From Mesorhizobium sp. B2-3-12 (GTDB lineage Bacteria > Pseudomonadota > Alphaproteobacteria > Rhizobiales > Rhizobiaceae): 64,000 bases of DNA. The position numbers and the translations under genes were made by a program. Under the pieces are notes generated by a model that did no database searches, was not told the origin of the DNA, and worked only from the letters and a program-made list of their open reading frames with translations. Every line of letters starts with the position of its first letter. The first letter of the stretch is position 1. The stretch covers positions 868,001 to 932,000 of the forward strand of contig NZ_VFVR01000002.1 in the NCBI RefSeq assembly GCF_006442205.1, written 5' to 3'. Positions 8,178 to 22,463 of this stretch are shown piece after piece.

Positions 8178-8713
8178 TGGCTGACCGAGATGACACCAAC
8201 AGCACCGGCCAGGCGATGAAGCGCATGGCCGTCGGCATCACAGTGCTGATCGTTCTCACCGCGCTTTTGTTCTTCTTCGCACCGGAAAGCTTCTATCCCT
8301 GGGCAAAGGCGATCCATATCCTCGCCGTCATCTCCTGGATGGCTGGCATGCTTTATCTGCCGCGGCTGTTTGTCTATCACGTCGACGCCGCGAAGGGCTC
8401 CGTCCAATCCGAGACGTTCAAGGTGATGGAGCAGCGCCTGCTGCGCGGCATCATCAATCCGGCGATGATCCTGACCTGGGTGTTCGGGCTGTGGCTGGCG
8501 TGGAAGATCTTTGCCTTCCAGGGTGGCTGGCTGCATGCCAAGATCGGCCTGGTGCTGATCCTATCGGGCGTTCACGGCTATCTCGCCGCCGCGGTGCGCA
8601 AATTCGCCGAGGACCGCAACGAAAAACCGGCACGGCACTGGCGGATCGTCAACGAGATCCCCACATTGCTGATGATCGCAATCGTGATCCTGGTCGTGGT
8701 GAAGCCTTTCTGA
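8177..8713 (+). CDS. hemJ: Protoporphyrinogen IX oxidase, HemJ type
   Basis: This 178-residue integral membrane protein is of the HemJ (UPF0093) family, which oxidises protoporphyrinogen IX to protoporphyrin IX in bacteria lacking HemG/HemY. Four hydrophobic helices are visible (about 17-35, 47-66, 93-113, 156-176). The [19 protein letters not shown] motif contains the conserved His47. [17 protein letters not shown] residues near the C-terminus also fit. Its start overlaps the hemE stop, which supports a role in heme synthesis. Confidence 0.9.
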   Translation: MADRDDTNSTGQAMKRMAVGITVLIVLTALLFFFAPESFYPWAKAIHILAVISWMAGMLYLPRLFVYHVDAAKGSVQSETFKVMEQRLLRGIINPAMILTWVFGLWLAWKIFAFQGGWLHAKIGLVLILSGVHGYLAAAVRKFAEDRNEKPARHWRIVNEIPTLLMIAIVILVVVKPF

Positions 8714-8877
8714 GGCTTCATCCGGCTCCGTCAAAAGGCGGCTTGCTCTTTCAGCCGACCGACGATACAAGACGGGTCTTCCTTCCCGTCATGCGCCGCC
8801 CGTCATTGCTTTCGGCCGCGCCCGGCATTTGTCGCATCCCGCCGATTTTTTCCCAAAGCCTACCCAGAGTCTATCTA

Positions 8878-10143
<1,266 letters not shown>

Positions 10144-10147
10144 GTTC

Positions 10148-10165
10148 GGAGGGGTTCGCCCCTCC
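10148..10165 (+). terminator. Intrinsic terminator of rho
   Basis: GGAGGGG-TTCG-CCCCTCC forms a 7-bp GC stem with a TTCG tetraloop, starting 4 bases after the rho stop. It is followed by the pyrimidine-rich TTCTCTTCGTTCTC. It also separates rho from the convergent DUF255 gene. Confidence 0.75.
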
Positions 10166-10225
10166 TTCTCTTCGTTCTCGGATTTGCGCCGTTTCCGCTT
10201 CGCGCTCTGACATCTGGCGGCGAAA

Positions 10226-12244
<2,019 letters not shown>

Positions 12245-12332
12245 GATGGCCAACTTTCGGGGGCAAGTCGTTTCGGGGCGGTCCAAAGGTCGGTGATGAG
12301 CGGAAGCTAGGGCGGTTCGGTAGAGCGGGCAA

Positions 12333-13664
12333 ATGATTTCAGGCGATTCGATCGTGGCGCTGTCGAGCGGCCGGCTCCCCGCCGGCGTCGCGGTGCTTCG
12401 CATATCCGGCCCACGGACTCGATTCGTTATCGAAACGATCGCCGGCGGCATGGTCAAGGAGCGCAGCGCGGTTCTGCGCAGGTTCATGGCGGCGGATGGA
12501 ACGCTTGTTGACACCGGGCTGGTCGTCTTCTTCCCCGGTCCTGCCAGCTTTACCGGCGAGGATGTCGCCGAGTTCCACGTCCATGGCGGCCGCGCCGTGG
12601 TGGCCAGGATGCTTGAGACAATCGCCGGATTTGAAGGCGTCAGGCACGCCGAACCCGGAGAATTCATGCGCCGTGCCTTTCTCAACGGCAAGGTCGACCT
12701 GGTCGAGACAGAAGCGCTGGCGGACTTGGTCAACGCCGAGACCGAAGCGCAGCGACGCTTTGCCGTGCAGAATGCCGAAGGCGCACAGAGCGCGCTTTAT
12801 CTCGGTTGGCGGCGTCGCCTGATCCATGCGCGGGCCATGATCGAGGCGGAGATCGACTTCGCCGATGAGGAGGACGTGCCGGGTTCCGTTTCGGATACGG
12901 TCTGGTCGGATGTGCGGTCGATGATCTCGGAGATTGACCGCCAGATAGCTGGGTTTCATGCCGCCGAAATCATCCGCGACGGCTTCGAGGTCGTCATCCT
13001 TGGCGCGCCGAATGCAGGCAAATCCAGCCTTTTCAATGCGTTGGCGCGGCGCGATGCCGCTATTGTAACGGATGAGCCCGGCACCACCCGCGACCTGCTC
13101 GAGGTGGTGCTGGACCTCGAAGGCCTGCGTGTCAGGCTGACCGATACGGCCGGGTTGCGGGATGCGCCGGGAAAGGTCGAGGCGATCGGCATCGAGAAAG
13201 CGCGCAGCAAGGCGGATCGTGCCGATCTCCTGTTGCTGCTGGAAGACATCTTGTCTCCTACGGAAATAGGCACGATCCCGGGCAAGGCACCGCTGTTGAG
13301 GGTTGGCACCAAGCTTGACCTGGTGAGTCACGACCGAGTGGGTAATGCACCCGATCGGTATGATCTCGTCATCTCAGTTCTGGATGGGACTGGCGTGGAG
13401 GCTCTGCTAGCGGAGATTGGCAGGCGGGCGGCGGATGCGGCGGGAAACGTTGGCGATGTTCTACCGTCCCGCCTACGCCATGTCGAACTGCTCAGCGACG
13501 CAAATCGCCATCTTCTTCTAGCGACTGATGACCAGGACGCCGGGCAGGAACTGCGCGCCGAGGAGTTGCGGTTGGCCGCTGACCGGCTGGGCCGAATCGT
13601 TGGCGCCATTGACGTCGAGGATATGCTCGATGTGATTTTCGGTCAGTTCTGTATCGGAAAATGA
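12333..13664 (+). CDS. mnmE: tRNA uridine-5-carboxymethylaminomethyl GTPase MnmE (TrmE)
   Basis: Together with MnmG, this GTPase installs the (carboxymethyl)aminomethyl group at U34 of certain tRNAs. It has 443 residues. The N-terminal formyl-THF-binding domain comes first (DSIVALSSG at 5-13, then FTGEDVAEFHVHGG). A helical domain follows, with an inserted G domain: GAPNAGKS at 224-231, TTRD, DTAG at 271-274 and TKLD near 327. The C-terminal FCIGK motif carries the conserved Cys. It starts 88 bases from the divergent DUF255 gene. The stop codon lies within the first parS site. Confidence 0.97.
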   Translation: MISGDSIVALSSGRLPAGVAVLRISGPRTRFVIETIAGGMVKERSAVLRRFMAADGTLVDTGLVVFFPGPASFTGEDVAEFHVHGGRAVVARMLETIAGFEGVRHAEPGEFMRRAFLNGKVDLVETEALADLVNAETEAQRRFAVQNAEGAQSALYLGWRRRLIHARAMIEAEIDFADEEDVPGSVSDTVWSDVRSMISEIDRQIAGFHAAEIIRDGFEVVILGAPNAGKSSLFNALARRDAAIVTDEPGTTRDLLEVVLDLEGLRVRLTDTAGLRDAPGKVEAIGIEKARSKADRADLLLLLEDILSPTEIGTIPGKAPLLRVGTKLDLVSHDRVGNAPDRYDLVISVLDGTGVEALLAEIGRRAADAAGNVGDVLPSRLRHVELLSDANRHLLLATDDQDAGQELRAEELRLAADRLGRIVGAIDVEDMLDVIFGQFCIGK

Positions 13665-13677
13665 TTCACGTGAAACA
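13662..13677 (+). promoter_or_regulatory. parS: parS site 1, overlapping the mnmE stop
   Basis: TGATTCACGTGAAACA matches the consensus TGTTTCACGTGAAACA at 15 of 16 positions. Its first three bases are the mnmE stop codon. Confidence 0.8.
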
Positions 13678-13720
13678 ATGACTTGTTGAAGAAGGGCTGG
13701 CAGGTGTCGGAACCTCTACG

Positions 13721-13900
13721 GCTTCGTCATCCTAGGGCGGAGCGAAGCGACCCAGCGCAGGCCATAGGATCCATGCCGCGACTTTCGAGCGTTGCCACCA
13801 TGCAGATTCTGCCGCTGCACCCATCACCAACGTCCCGGAATGGATCCTCGGGTCTTCGCGTCGGAGCTTCGCTCGTGCTCCGCCCGTGGATGACGAAGCC
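13721..13900. repeat. Palindromic intergenic repeat, family B, copy 1
   Basis: The terminal inverted repeat CTTCGTCATCCTAGGGCGGAGC pairs with GCTCCGCCCGTGGATGACGAAG. Internal words include AGGATCCATGCCG and GGAATGGATCC. The same element with about the same length lies at 43708-43893. It fills the left part of the mnmE-mnmG gap, between parS sites. Confidence 0.85.
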
Positions 13901-13926
13901 GTGTAGGCTTTCGGCAACCGTTGACC

Positions 13927-13942
13927 TGACACACGTGAAACG
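13927..13942 (+). promoter_or_regulatory. Degenerate parS-like half site
   Basis: TGACACACGTGAAACG has an intact centre and right arm but a poor left arm (4 mismatches). It is listed because it falls between better sites. Confidence 0.35.
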
Positions 13943-13972
13943 TACTTGGCCGTTTGGACTGCGAGCTTCGAC

Positions 13973-13988
13973 GGACTCACGTGAAACA
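13973..13988 (+). promoter_or_regulatory. parS: parS-like site 2
   Basis: GGACTCACGTGAAACA keeps CACGTGAAACA exactly and has three mismatches in the left arm. It is one of four such words within 125 bases. Confidence 0.55.
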
Positions 13989-13998
13989 TTCTGGGGTG

Positions 13999-14014
13999 TG
14001 GTTCACGTGAAACG
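13999..14014 (+). promoter_or_regulatory. parS: parS site 3
   Basis: TGGTTCACGTGAAACG differs from the consensus at two positions. It lies 10 bases after the preceding site. Confidence 0.7.
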
Positions 14015-14035
14015 CGCACCGAGCCTCGATTTGCC

Positions 14036-14051
14036 TGTTTCACGTGAAACG
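14036..14051 (+). promoter_or_regulatory. parS: parS site 4
   Basis: TGTTTCACGTGAAACG matches the consensus at 15 of 16 positions and is the best palindrome of the cluster. It is 77 bases upstream of the mnmG start. Confidence 0.85.
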
Positions 14052-14128
14052 TCGCGCGTAAGTTTTCTTGACAGCTTCGCCTCGTGGGGACATGTGTCCC
14101 TCACCCTTCGAATCCAGGACATTTGGAA

Positions 14129-16000
14129 ATGACCGATCACTATGATGTGGTTGTGGTGGGCGGTGGCCATGCTGGTTGCGAGGCGGCCAGTGCCGCCGCG
14201 CGCGCCGGCGCCAGCACCGCGCTGGTAACGCTGCGTTTCGACACGATCGGCGTCATGTCGTGCAACCCGGCGATCGGCGGTCTCGGCAAGGGACATCTGG
14301 TACGCGAGATCGACGCCATGGACGGGCTGATGGGCCGTGTGGCCGACGCTGCCGGGATTCAGTTCCGTCTGCTCAACCGCCGCAAGGGGCCGGCGGTACG
14401 TGGACCGCGCACGCAGGCCGACAGGAAGCTCTATCGCCTTGCCATGCAGGAAGCGATTCGGCAGCAGAACGATCTCGACGTCGTCGAGGGCGAAGTGCTC
14501 GATTTCGAAATATCCGATGGGAAGATCGCCGCGGTTCTGCTGGCCGAGGGCCGGCGGCTGGCCTGCGGCGCCGTGGTGCTGACGACGGGAACCTTCCTGC
14601 GCGGTCTCATCCACATCGGCGACAAGAAGGTTGTCGCCGGCCGCATGAACGAGAAGGCGAGCATGGGATTGTCGGCGACGATGGACCACGCCGGCTTCAA
14701 GCTCGGGCGGCTCAAGACCGGCACGCCGCCGCGGCTCGATGGGCGAACCATCGACTGGGCATCGCTCGACAGTCAGGCGGCGGACGAGGATCCCGTGCCG
14801 TTCTCGCTGATGACCGACCGTATCACAACGCCGCAGATCGATTGCGGCATCACGCGCACGACCACGGCGACGCACGAACTGATCCGCGCCAATCTTGGCC
14901 GCTCGGCCATGTATTCCGGCTCGATCGAAGGCGTCGGGCCGCGCTATTGCCCGTCGATCGAGGACAAGATCGTCAAGTTCGGCGATCGCGACGGGCACCA
15001 GATCTTTCTCGAACCGGAAGGGCTTGACGATCACACCGTCTACCCAAACGGGATTTCGACCTCGCTGCCGGAAGACGTTCAGCTCGACATCCTGAAGACC
15101 ATTCCCGGGCTGGAGCGTGCGGTCATGCTGCAGCCCGGCTATGCCATCGAATATGATCACGTCGATCCGCGCGAACTGCATCAGACATTGGAAACCAGGC
15201 GCGTCGCCGGACTTTATCTCGCCGGGCAGATCAACGGCACGACGGGCTATGAAGAGGCTGCCGGTCAGGGTCTGCTCGCCGGCCTCAATGCGGCGCGACG
15301 TGCCGGAGGCGGCGAGCAAATCGTGCTCAGCCGGACCCACGCCTATATTGGCGTGATGGTCGACGATTTGACCAGCCGCGGCATCAGCGAGCCTTACCGG
15401 ATGTTCACTTCGCGCGCCGAGTTCCGGCTGTCGCTGCGCGCCGACAACGCCGATGAGCGGCTGACCCCGCTGGCCGACAAGCTTGGCATCGCGTCGGCAG
15501 CCCGGATGCAGCGTTACGCCGATGTCATGCGGCGGCTCGACGAAGCGCGCCAGCTGGCGCTTTCGCTGACCATGACGCCGAATGAGGCGGCAAGGCACGG
15601 TCTGGAGATCAACCGCGACGGCGTGCGCCGGTCCGGCTTCGAACTGCTGGCCTATCCCGGTGTCGACGTGGCCTGGCTGGCCGGGGTCGAGCCGAGATTC
15701 CGCGACATTGACGCCAAAACCGCTGAGCGGCTCGAAACGGAAGCGAAATATTCAGTCTATCTCGATCGCCAGAGCACGGATGTCGCGCAAATCCGGCATG
15801 AAGAGGCGCGGCTGATCCCCGAGACGGTCGATTTCGCCGGCGTGCCCGGACTGTCCAATGAGCTGAAGCAGAAGATGCAAGCGCGGCGGCCGCGCTCCAT
15901 CGCGGATGCACAGCGCATGGAAGGCATGACGCCGGCAGCGCTGGCGATCATCGTCGCGCACGTCCGCCACCATGAGAGCGCGCGGAGGAACGTTGCGTGA
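14129..16000 (+). CDS. mnmG: tRNA uridine-5-carboxymethylaminomethyl modification enzyme MnmG (GidA)
   Basis: This FAD-dependent partner of MnmE modifies wobble U34. It has 623 residues from ATG 14129 ([20 protein letters not shown]), with AGGAC about 10 bases upstream. The 15 extra upstream codons are non-conserved and lie close to the parS cluster. The FAD-binding [10 protein letters not shown], the [20 protein letters not shown] signature, the catalytic Cys region YCPSIEDK and the C-terminal helical domain (YSVYLDRQ onward) are all present. The stop overlaps the rsmG start by 4 bases. Confidence 0.98.
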   Translation: MTDHYDVVVVGGGHAGCEAASAAARAGASTALVTLRFDTIGVMSCNPAIGGLGKGHLVREIDAMDGLMGRVADAAGIQFRLLNRRKGPAVRGPRTQADRKLYRLAMQEAIRQQNDLDVVEGEVLDFEISDGKIAAVLLAEGRRLACGAVVLTTGTFLRGLIHIGDKKVVAGRMNEKASMGLSATMDHAGFKLGRLKTGTPPRLDGRTIDWASLDSQAADEDPVPFSLMTDRITTPQIDCGITRTTTATHELIRANLGRSAMYSGSIEGVGPRYCPSIEDKIVKFGDRDGHQIFLEPEGLDDHTVYPNGISTSLPEDVQLDILKTIPGLERAVMLQPGYAIEYDHVDPRELHQTLETRRVAGLYLAGQINGTTGYEEAAGQGLLAGLNAARRAGGGEQIVLSRTHAYIGVMVDDLTSRGISEPYRMFTSRAEFRLSLRADNADERLTPLADKLGIASAARMQRYADVMRRLDEARQLALSLTMTPNEAARHGLEINRDGVRRSGFELLAYPGVDVAWLAGVEPRFRDIDAKTAERLETEAKYSVYLDRQSTDVAQIRHEEARLIPETVDFAGVPGLSNELKQKMQARRPRSIADAQRMEGMTPAALAIIVAHVRHHESARRNVA

Positions 16001-16629
16001 GCTCTCTTTCCCTGGAGAGCCTGCAGGACGTGGCCGGTCCGGTTTCACGTGAAACATTCGAGCGCCTGATGGCGTTCGAGGAAATGTTCCAGAAATGGAA
16101 CCGCAGCATCAATCTCGTGGCGCAGTCCACTTCGAGCGATGTCTGGCAGCGTCATATACTGGACAGCGCCCAGCTCGCGCGAATAAAGCCCAGTGCCACG
16201 CGCTGGGTCGACATCGGCTCAGGCGGCGGATTTCCTGGCCTTGTCATGGCCTTTCTGCTCGCCGAACGCCCGGGCGCCAGCATCGATCTGGTCGAAAGCA
16301 ACCGCAAGAAGGCTTCGTTCCTGCAGACCGTCATCGGTCAGTTCGGCCTGCCGGCGCGGGCCGTGGCGCGCCGCATCGAGGACAGCCATGCGCTTGTTTC
16401 GACGCCGCAAATCGTCACGGCGCGGGCGCTGGCCTCGCTTTCGGTGCTACTCGACCTGTCCGCGCCATGGCTGATTTCGGGCGGGCGCGGATTGTTCCAC
16501 AAAGGCCGGGATTACCGCGCCGAAGTGCAAGAAAGCGTTAACCGGTGGACCTTCGATCTGGTAGAACATCCAAGCGTGACCGACGCCAGCGGCGTCATCC
16601 TCGAATTGTCCAATGTGCGGCCTGTCTGA
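15997..16629 (+). CDS. rsmG: 16S rRNA (guanine527-N7)-methyltransferase RsmG (GidB)
   Basis: This SAM-dependent methyltransferase makes m7G527 in 16S rRNA. It has 210 residues from a GTG start that overlaps the mnmG stop (GTGA). The SAM-binding loop [11 protein letters not shown] lies near residue 70, with [13 protein letters not shown] as motif II. The start is typical for this coupled pair. A near-perfect parS site (16041) is embedded in codons for residues 16-20, so the protein begins with a VSRET segment dictated by the site. Confidence 0.96.
   Translation: MSSLSLESLQDVAGPVSRETFERLMAFEEMFQKWNRSINLVAQSTSSDVWQRHILDSAQLARIKPSATRWVDIGSGGGFPGLVMAFLLAERPGASIDLVESNRKKASFLQTVIGQFGLPARAVARRIEDSHALVSTPQIVTARALASLSVLLDLSAPWLISGGRGLFHKGRDYRAEVQESVNRWTFDLVEHPSVTDASGVILELSNVRPV
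16041..16056 (+). promoter_or_regulatory. parS: parS site within rsmG
   Basis: GGTTTCACGTGAAACA matches the consensus at 15 of 16 positions. It is 0.6 kb upstream of parA. An intragenic parS in this gene is known in several bacteria. Confidence 0.8.
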
Positions 16630-16661
16630 ACCGACCGGCCTGATTATTCGGCGACCCAAAG

Positions 16662-17483
16662 ATGAATTTCTGGCATAAGCCCATGATGAAGAACGGCCCT
16701 CGAATCATCACCGTAGCCAACCAGAAGGGCGGTGTCGGCAAGACGACCACCGCCATCAACCTGGCCACCGCGCTGGCGGCGATCGGTGAGAAAGTGCTGA
16801 TCGTCGACCTCGATCCGCAAGGCAATGCCAGCACCGGCCTCGGCATCGATCGCAAGGACCGGACGGTCTCGTCCTATGATGTACTGACGGGCGAACTCGA
16901 GCTGGAAGCCGCGGCCATTCCGACCGCGGTGCCCGGCCTGTCGATCGTGCCCTCGACACTCGACCTGCTCGGCATCGAGATGGAGATCGCCTCGGCGCCC
17001 GACCGGGTGCTCAAGCTGCGCAATGCGCTGCGTGCCGCGACCGAGCGCGGGGCGCCTTTTGGCTACGTGCTGATCGATTGCCCGCCCTCGCTCAATCTTT
17101 TGACCTTGAATTCAATGGCGGCGGCTGATTCCGTTCTCGTGCCGCTGCAATGCGAGTTCTTCGCGCTGGAAGGTCTCAGCCAGTTGCTCGAAACCGTCGA
17201 GCAGGTGCGCCGCTCGATCAATCCCGATCTCACCATCCAGGGCATCGTGCTGACCATGTATGACGGCCGCAACAACCTCGCCAACCAGGTGGTGCAGGAC
17301 GTGCGCGAGCATATGGGCGACAAGGTCTACGAAACCATCATCCCGCGCAATGTGCGCGTGTCGGAAGCACCGTCCTATGGCAAGCCGGCGATCCTCTACG
17401 ACCTGAAATGCTCGGGCAGCCAGGCCTATCTGCAACTGGCCTCCGAAGTGATCCGCCGCGAGCGTAAATTGCGCGCCGCTTGA
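16662..17483 (+). CDS. parA: Chromosome-partitioning ATPase ParA
   Basis: This is a Walker-type ATPase whose DNA-bound gradient moves the ParB-parS complex. It has 273 residues. The deviant Walker A motif KGGVGKTT is at 22-29, Walker A' DLDPQGNASTGLG follows, and VLIDCPPSLNLLTLNS is Walker B. Start choice is open: ATG 16662 or ATG 16686 (MKNGPRIITVAN), since homologues differ in the first few residues. It forms an operon with parB (65-base gap) downstream of mnmG-rsmG. Confidence 0.97.
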   Translation: MNFWHKPMMKNGPRIITVANQKGGVGKTTTAINLATALAAIGEKVLIVDLDPQGNASTGLGIDRKDRTVSSYDVLTGELELEAAAIPTAVPGLSIVPSTLDLLGIEMEIASAPDRVLKLRNALRAATERGAPFGYVLIDCPPSLNLLTLNSMAAADSVLVPLQCEFFALEGLSQLLETVEQVRRSINPDLTIQGIVLTMYDGRNNLANQVVQDVREHMGDKVYETIIPRNVRVSEAPSYGKPAILYDLKCSGSQAYLQLASEVIRRERKLRAA

Positions 17484-17548
17484 TAGGCCACACAGGGCTT
17501 AACAGCCGATTCGATACCGAAACGATCTGAAATAGACATGGAATAAAG

Positions 17549-18436
17549 ATGAACGAAGATCTCTCGAGGAAAAGACTGGGTCGCGGGCTGGCAGCCTTGA
17601 TCGGCGAGATCGATCGCCCGGCCGCACCGGAAAAGCCCGGCATGAGCGCCGACGGTAAGGTGCCGATCGAGTTCATCAGCGCCAATCCGAAAAATCCGCG
17701 CCGGCATTTCGGCGATGCCGAACTCACCGACCTCGCCCAGTCGATCCGCGAGCATGGCGTGGTGCAGCCGGTGGTGGCGCGGCCGTCGCCCACCCAGGCG
17801 GGCCGCTACGAGATCATCGCCGGCGAGCGGCGCTGGCGCGCGGCGCAGCGCGCGGGGCTGACCGAGATCCCGGTCATCATCCGTGATGTCAACGACCGCA
17901 CGGCGCTGGAACTGGCGATCATCGAGAACGTCCAGCGCGCCGACCTCAATCCGGTCGAGGAGGCGCAGGGCTACCAGCAGCTCATCGACGACCATGGCTA
18001 CACCCAGGCCGATCTCGGCCAGGTGATCGGCAAGAGCCGCAGCCATGTCGCCAACACGTTGCGGCTGCTGAAACTGCCCGACGTGATCCGCGACATGCTG
18101 GTCGACGGCGCGCTGTCGGCGGGCCACGCCCGCACGCTGGTGACCGCGGAGGACCCGGCCGGCCTTGCCAAGCGCATCGTCGAGGAAGGCCTTTCCGTGC
18201 GCCAGGCCGAAGCGCTGGCGCAAATGCCGGCCGGTCCGACGCCGGCCAAGCCGAAGCAGGCACAGGCCGTGCCGGAAAAGGATACCGACACGCTGGCGCT
18301 GGAAAAGCTGATGACCGATACGCTCGGCATGATCGTGGCCATCGATCACAGGGGCAAGGGCGGCGAGATTCGCGTTTCCTATCGCTCGCTGGAGCAGCTC
18401 GATGAGCTGTGCCGGAGATTGAAGCAGGAACGGTAA
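17549..18436 (+). CDS. parB: Chromosome-partitioning protein ParB
   Basis: This CTP-dependent DNA clamp loads at parS and spreads. It has 295 residues. The N-terminal basic KRLGRGLAALIGE (8-20) is the ParA-stimulating segment. The ParB/Srx domain carries GERRWRAAQ (92-100) and ENVQRADLNP (126-135), both CTP-binding. The helix-turn-helix around 151-172 recognises the parS words nearby. A Pro/Ala/Lys linker (about 229-245) leads to the C-terminal dimer domain. It is convergent with holA. Confidence 0.97.
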   Translation: MNEDLSRKRLGRGLAALIGEIDRPAAPEKPGMSADGKVPIEFISANPKNPRRHFGDAELTDLAQSIREHGVVQPVVARPSPTQAGRYEIIAGERRWRAAQRAGLTEIPVIIRDVNDRTALELAIIENVQRADLNPVEEAQGYQQLIDDHGYTQADLGQVIGKSRSHVANTLRLLKLPDVIRDMLVDGALSAGHARTLVTAEDPAGLAKRIVEEGLSVRQAEALAQMPAGPTPAKPKQAQAVPEKDTDTLALEKLMTDTLGMIVAIDHRGKGGEIRVSYRSLEQLDELCRRLKQER

Positions 18437-18469
18437 TTAGCCGGCGAATATTGCTGTTGATCTGAGCGT

Positions 18470-18528
18470 TGGCGCCGCCCCTCATCCCCCTGCCGGGATC
18501 TTCTCCCGTATAGTCACGGGGAGAAGAG
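18470..18528. repeat. RIME-like family A, half element
   Basis: Only the left arm is present: GGCGCCGCCCCTCATCCCCCTGCCGG followed by the hairpin CTCCCGTATAGTCACGGGGAG. It sits between the convergent parB and holA genes and could serve as a shared terminator hairpin. Confidence 0.75.
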
Positions 18529-18606
18529 GCTGAGTGAATTGAGCGCCATGATCATGAATTGACCAATGGAGGCAGCGCTCGGCGCCGAAAAGGGAAGATC
18601 GCTTTC

Positions 18607-19650
18607 CTACCTTTGCCCCAGCCGCGCGCTTTCCACGGCGATCCCAAGCAGCGCTTGCCGTGCCAGCGCGACCGACAGGTCCGGCCGGCGCCGCGTCTGC
18701 AACACCGCGGTCTGCAGGCGGGTCAGCGCGCGGCCGAGTGCTTCGCTGTTCCAGCGCTCCAGCGTCTTCTCCACCAGCTTGCGCCTGGAGAAAAAGACCG
18801 GCGGCCGCGCCGCGGCAACGACGGAAGCCGCGTTACGGCCGCCTGAGTCCATCTGGCCGCGCATGACCTGGATCTGCTGCAGCTGCCGCATCGCCGAGGA
18901 CAGCACCAGGAAGGGCGGGCCGCCACCCTGGCAATGGCGGGTGAAGGCGGTGTCGAAGTCGCCGACCTTGCCTTCCAGCAGCGCGTCGACGGCGTCGTCG
19001 AAGGAGGCGCCGGACACGTCCCCGGACATGGCCCGCACCTCGTCCAGCCCGATTTCCTTCTGGCCGTGGGTGTAGAGGATAAGTTTTTCGATCTCGCCGC
19101 GCGAGGCCAGCCGGTCGCCGCCGAGATTGCGGCGCAGCGCCTGCCTCGCCGCCAGCGTCATCGACATGCCGGCCTTGCGCAGCTCGTCGTCGATGACGGT
19201 ATCGATGTCGCGGGCTTCGTCGGCATAGCAAGGAAGCGCCATGGCGGTGTCGGCGCCCTCGACCACGGCGCGCAGCCCGACGCCTTTCTTCAAATCGCCG
19301 GCTTCAATGAGAATGATGGCATCCCGCGCCGGCTCCGCCGTCAGCGCCTTGACGTCGTCGGCCAGTGCCTTCTGGCCGGTGGCGTTGCGCACCCAGAGCA
19401 GCCGAAGGTCGGAAAACATCGGCACGGTGCGGGCTTCGTCGAGCAGCCGGCCCTCGTCGCGGTCGACCTCGGAGCCCTCGAGCCGAACGACGGAGAAGGG
19501 ATCGTCGAGCGGCAGCCCGGTCTTGCCGGCAAAGGCCTTCGCCCGCTCCGAGACCAGGCCGCGGTCGGGGCCGTAGAGCAGGACGATCGAGATGCGCGGA
19601 TCGGGCCGCGCCAGCCAACCGTCGACCTCGAAAGCTTTCTTCTGTGCCAT
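18607..19650 (-). CDS. holA: DNA polymerase III delta subunit
   Basis: This is the clamp-loader subunit that opens the beta clamp. It has 347 residues. Recognised by the YGPDRGLVSERA segment replacing a Walker A, the LLDEARTVPMFSDLRLLWVRN stretch and the C-terminal collar region (AMRQLQQIQVMRGQM, LARQALLGIA). It is convergent with parB. In many Hyphomicrobiales I recall lptE and leuS upstream of holA, but here the upstream side is a repeat element and the branched-chain dehydrogenase operon. Confidence 0.93.
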   Translation of the reverse strand: MAQKKAFEVDGWLARPDPRISIVLLYGPDRGLVSERAKAFAGKTGLPLDDPFSVVRLEGSEVDRDEGRLLDEARTVPMFSDLRLLWVRNATGQKALADDVKALTAEPARDAIILIEAGDLKKGVGLRAVVEGADTAMALPCYADEARDIDTVIDDELRKAGMSMTLAARQALRRNLGGDRLASRGEIEKLILYTHGQKEIGLDEVRAMSGDVSGASFDDAVDALLEGKVGDFDTAFTRHCQGGGPPFLVLSSAMRQLQQIQVMRGQMDSGGRNAASVVAAARPPVFFSRRKLVEKTLERWNSEALGRALTRLQTAVLQTRRRPDLSVALARQALLGIAVESARLGQR

Positions 19651-19740
19651 GGAGGGTGGTTAGCATGACGCGGGGAAGGCTTCCAGCTTGGGTTCCTCTC
19701 CCTTGGAGGGCAAAGGAAAGGCGCAAGCTCGCCAGTCCTG

Positions 19741-21428
<1,688 letters not shown>

Positions 21429-21431
21429 GCC

Positions 21432-22445
21432 ATGCCAAGACGGACCATGATCGAGGCCATTCGCGACGCCATGGACGTGTCGATGGAGCGCGACAGCAAA
21501 GTCGTCGTTTTCGGCGAGGATGTCGGCTTCTTCGGCGGCGTCTTTCGCGTCACGCACGGGCTGCAGGCCAAGTACGGCAAGAGCCGCTGCTTCGACGCGC
21601 CGATCAACGAATCCGGCATTGTCGGGTCGGCCATCGGCATGGCTGCCTATGGGCTAAAGCCGTGCGTGGAGATTCAGTTTGCCGACTACATGTATCCGGC
21701 CTACGACCAACTGACGCAGGAAGCCGCAAGGCTGCGTTATCGCTCCAATGGCGACTTCACCTGCCCGATCGTGGTGCGCATGCCGACCGGCGGCGGCATT
21801 TTCGGCGGCCAGACGCATAGCCAGAGCCCGGAAGCCTTGTTCACCCATGTGTCGGGCCTGAAGACGGTGGTTCCGTCCAATCCCCATGACGCCAAGGGGC
21901 TGCTGATCGCGGCGATCGAGGATCCCGACCCGGTGATCTTCCTGGAGCCGAAGCGGCTCTACAATGGCCCGTTCGACGGCCATCATGACCGGCCGGTGAC
22001 GCCGTGGTCGAAGCATGAGCTCGGCGAAGTCGCCGACGGCCATTACACCGTGCCGCTCGGCAAGGCGGCGATCCGCAGGGCGGGCTCTGATGTCACCGTG
22101 CTCGCCTACGGCACCATGGTCTATGTCGCCCAGGCCGCGGCCGAGGAGACCCGCATCGATGCCGAGATCATCGATCTGCGGACGCTGCTGCCGCTCGATC
22201 TCGACACGATCGTTGCCTCGGTCAAGAAGACCGGGCGCTGCGTCGTCGTGCACGAGGCGACGCTGACCTCCGGTTTCGGCGCCGAACTCTCGGCGCTGGT
22301 GCAGGAAAACTGCTTCTACCATCTGGAGGCGCCGGTGGCCCGCGTCGCCGGCTGGGACACGCCCTATCCGCATGCGCAGGAGTGGGAGTATTTTCCGGGA
22401 CCGGCCCGCGTCGGCCGCGCTCTCGTAGAAACATTGCAAGCGTAA
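21432..22445 (+). CDS. bkdA2: Branched-chain 2-oxo acid dehydrogenase E1 beta subunit
   Basis: This 337-residue transketolase-like subunit completes the E1 heterotetramer. FGEDVGFFGGVFRVT, DAPINESGIVGSAIGMAAYGLKP and EIQFADYMYPAYDQ are clear family motifs, and HEATLTSGFGAE lies in the C-terminal domain. It sits between bkdA1 (3-base gap) and bkdB (18-base gap), so all are cotranscribed. Confidence 0.96.
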   Translation: MPRRTMIEAIRDAMDVSMERDSKVVVFGEDVGFFGGVFRVTHGLQAKYGKSRCFDAPINESGIVGSAIGMAAYGLKPCVEIQFADYMYPAYDQLTQEAARLRYRSNGDFTCPIVVRMPTGGGIFGGQTHSQSPEALFTHVSGLKTVVPSNPHDAKGLLIAAIEDPDPVIFLEPKRLYNGPFDGHHDRPVTPWSKHELGEVADGHYTVPLGKAAIRRAGSDVTVLAYGTMVYVAQAAAEETRIDAEIIDLRTLLPLDLDTIVASVKKTGRCVVVHEATLTSGFGAELSALVQENCFYHLEAPVARVAGWDTPYPHAQEWEYFPGPARVGRALVETLQA

Positions 22446-22463
22446 GAATTGGGGGAGCCTGAG

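Noticed and set aside
12245..12733. N-terminal extension of the DUF255 protein by 163 codons
   Set aside because: The extension is wholly antisense to mnmE, and the thioredoxin domain begins right after the GTG at 12244.
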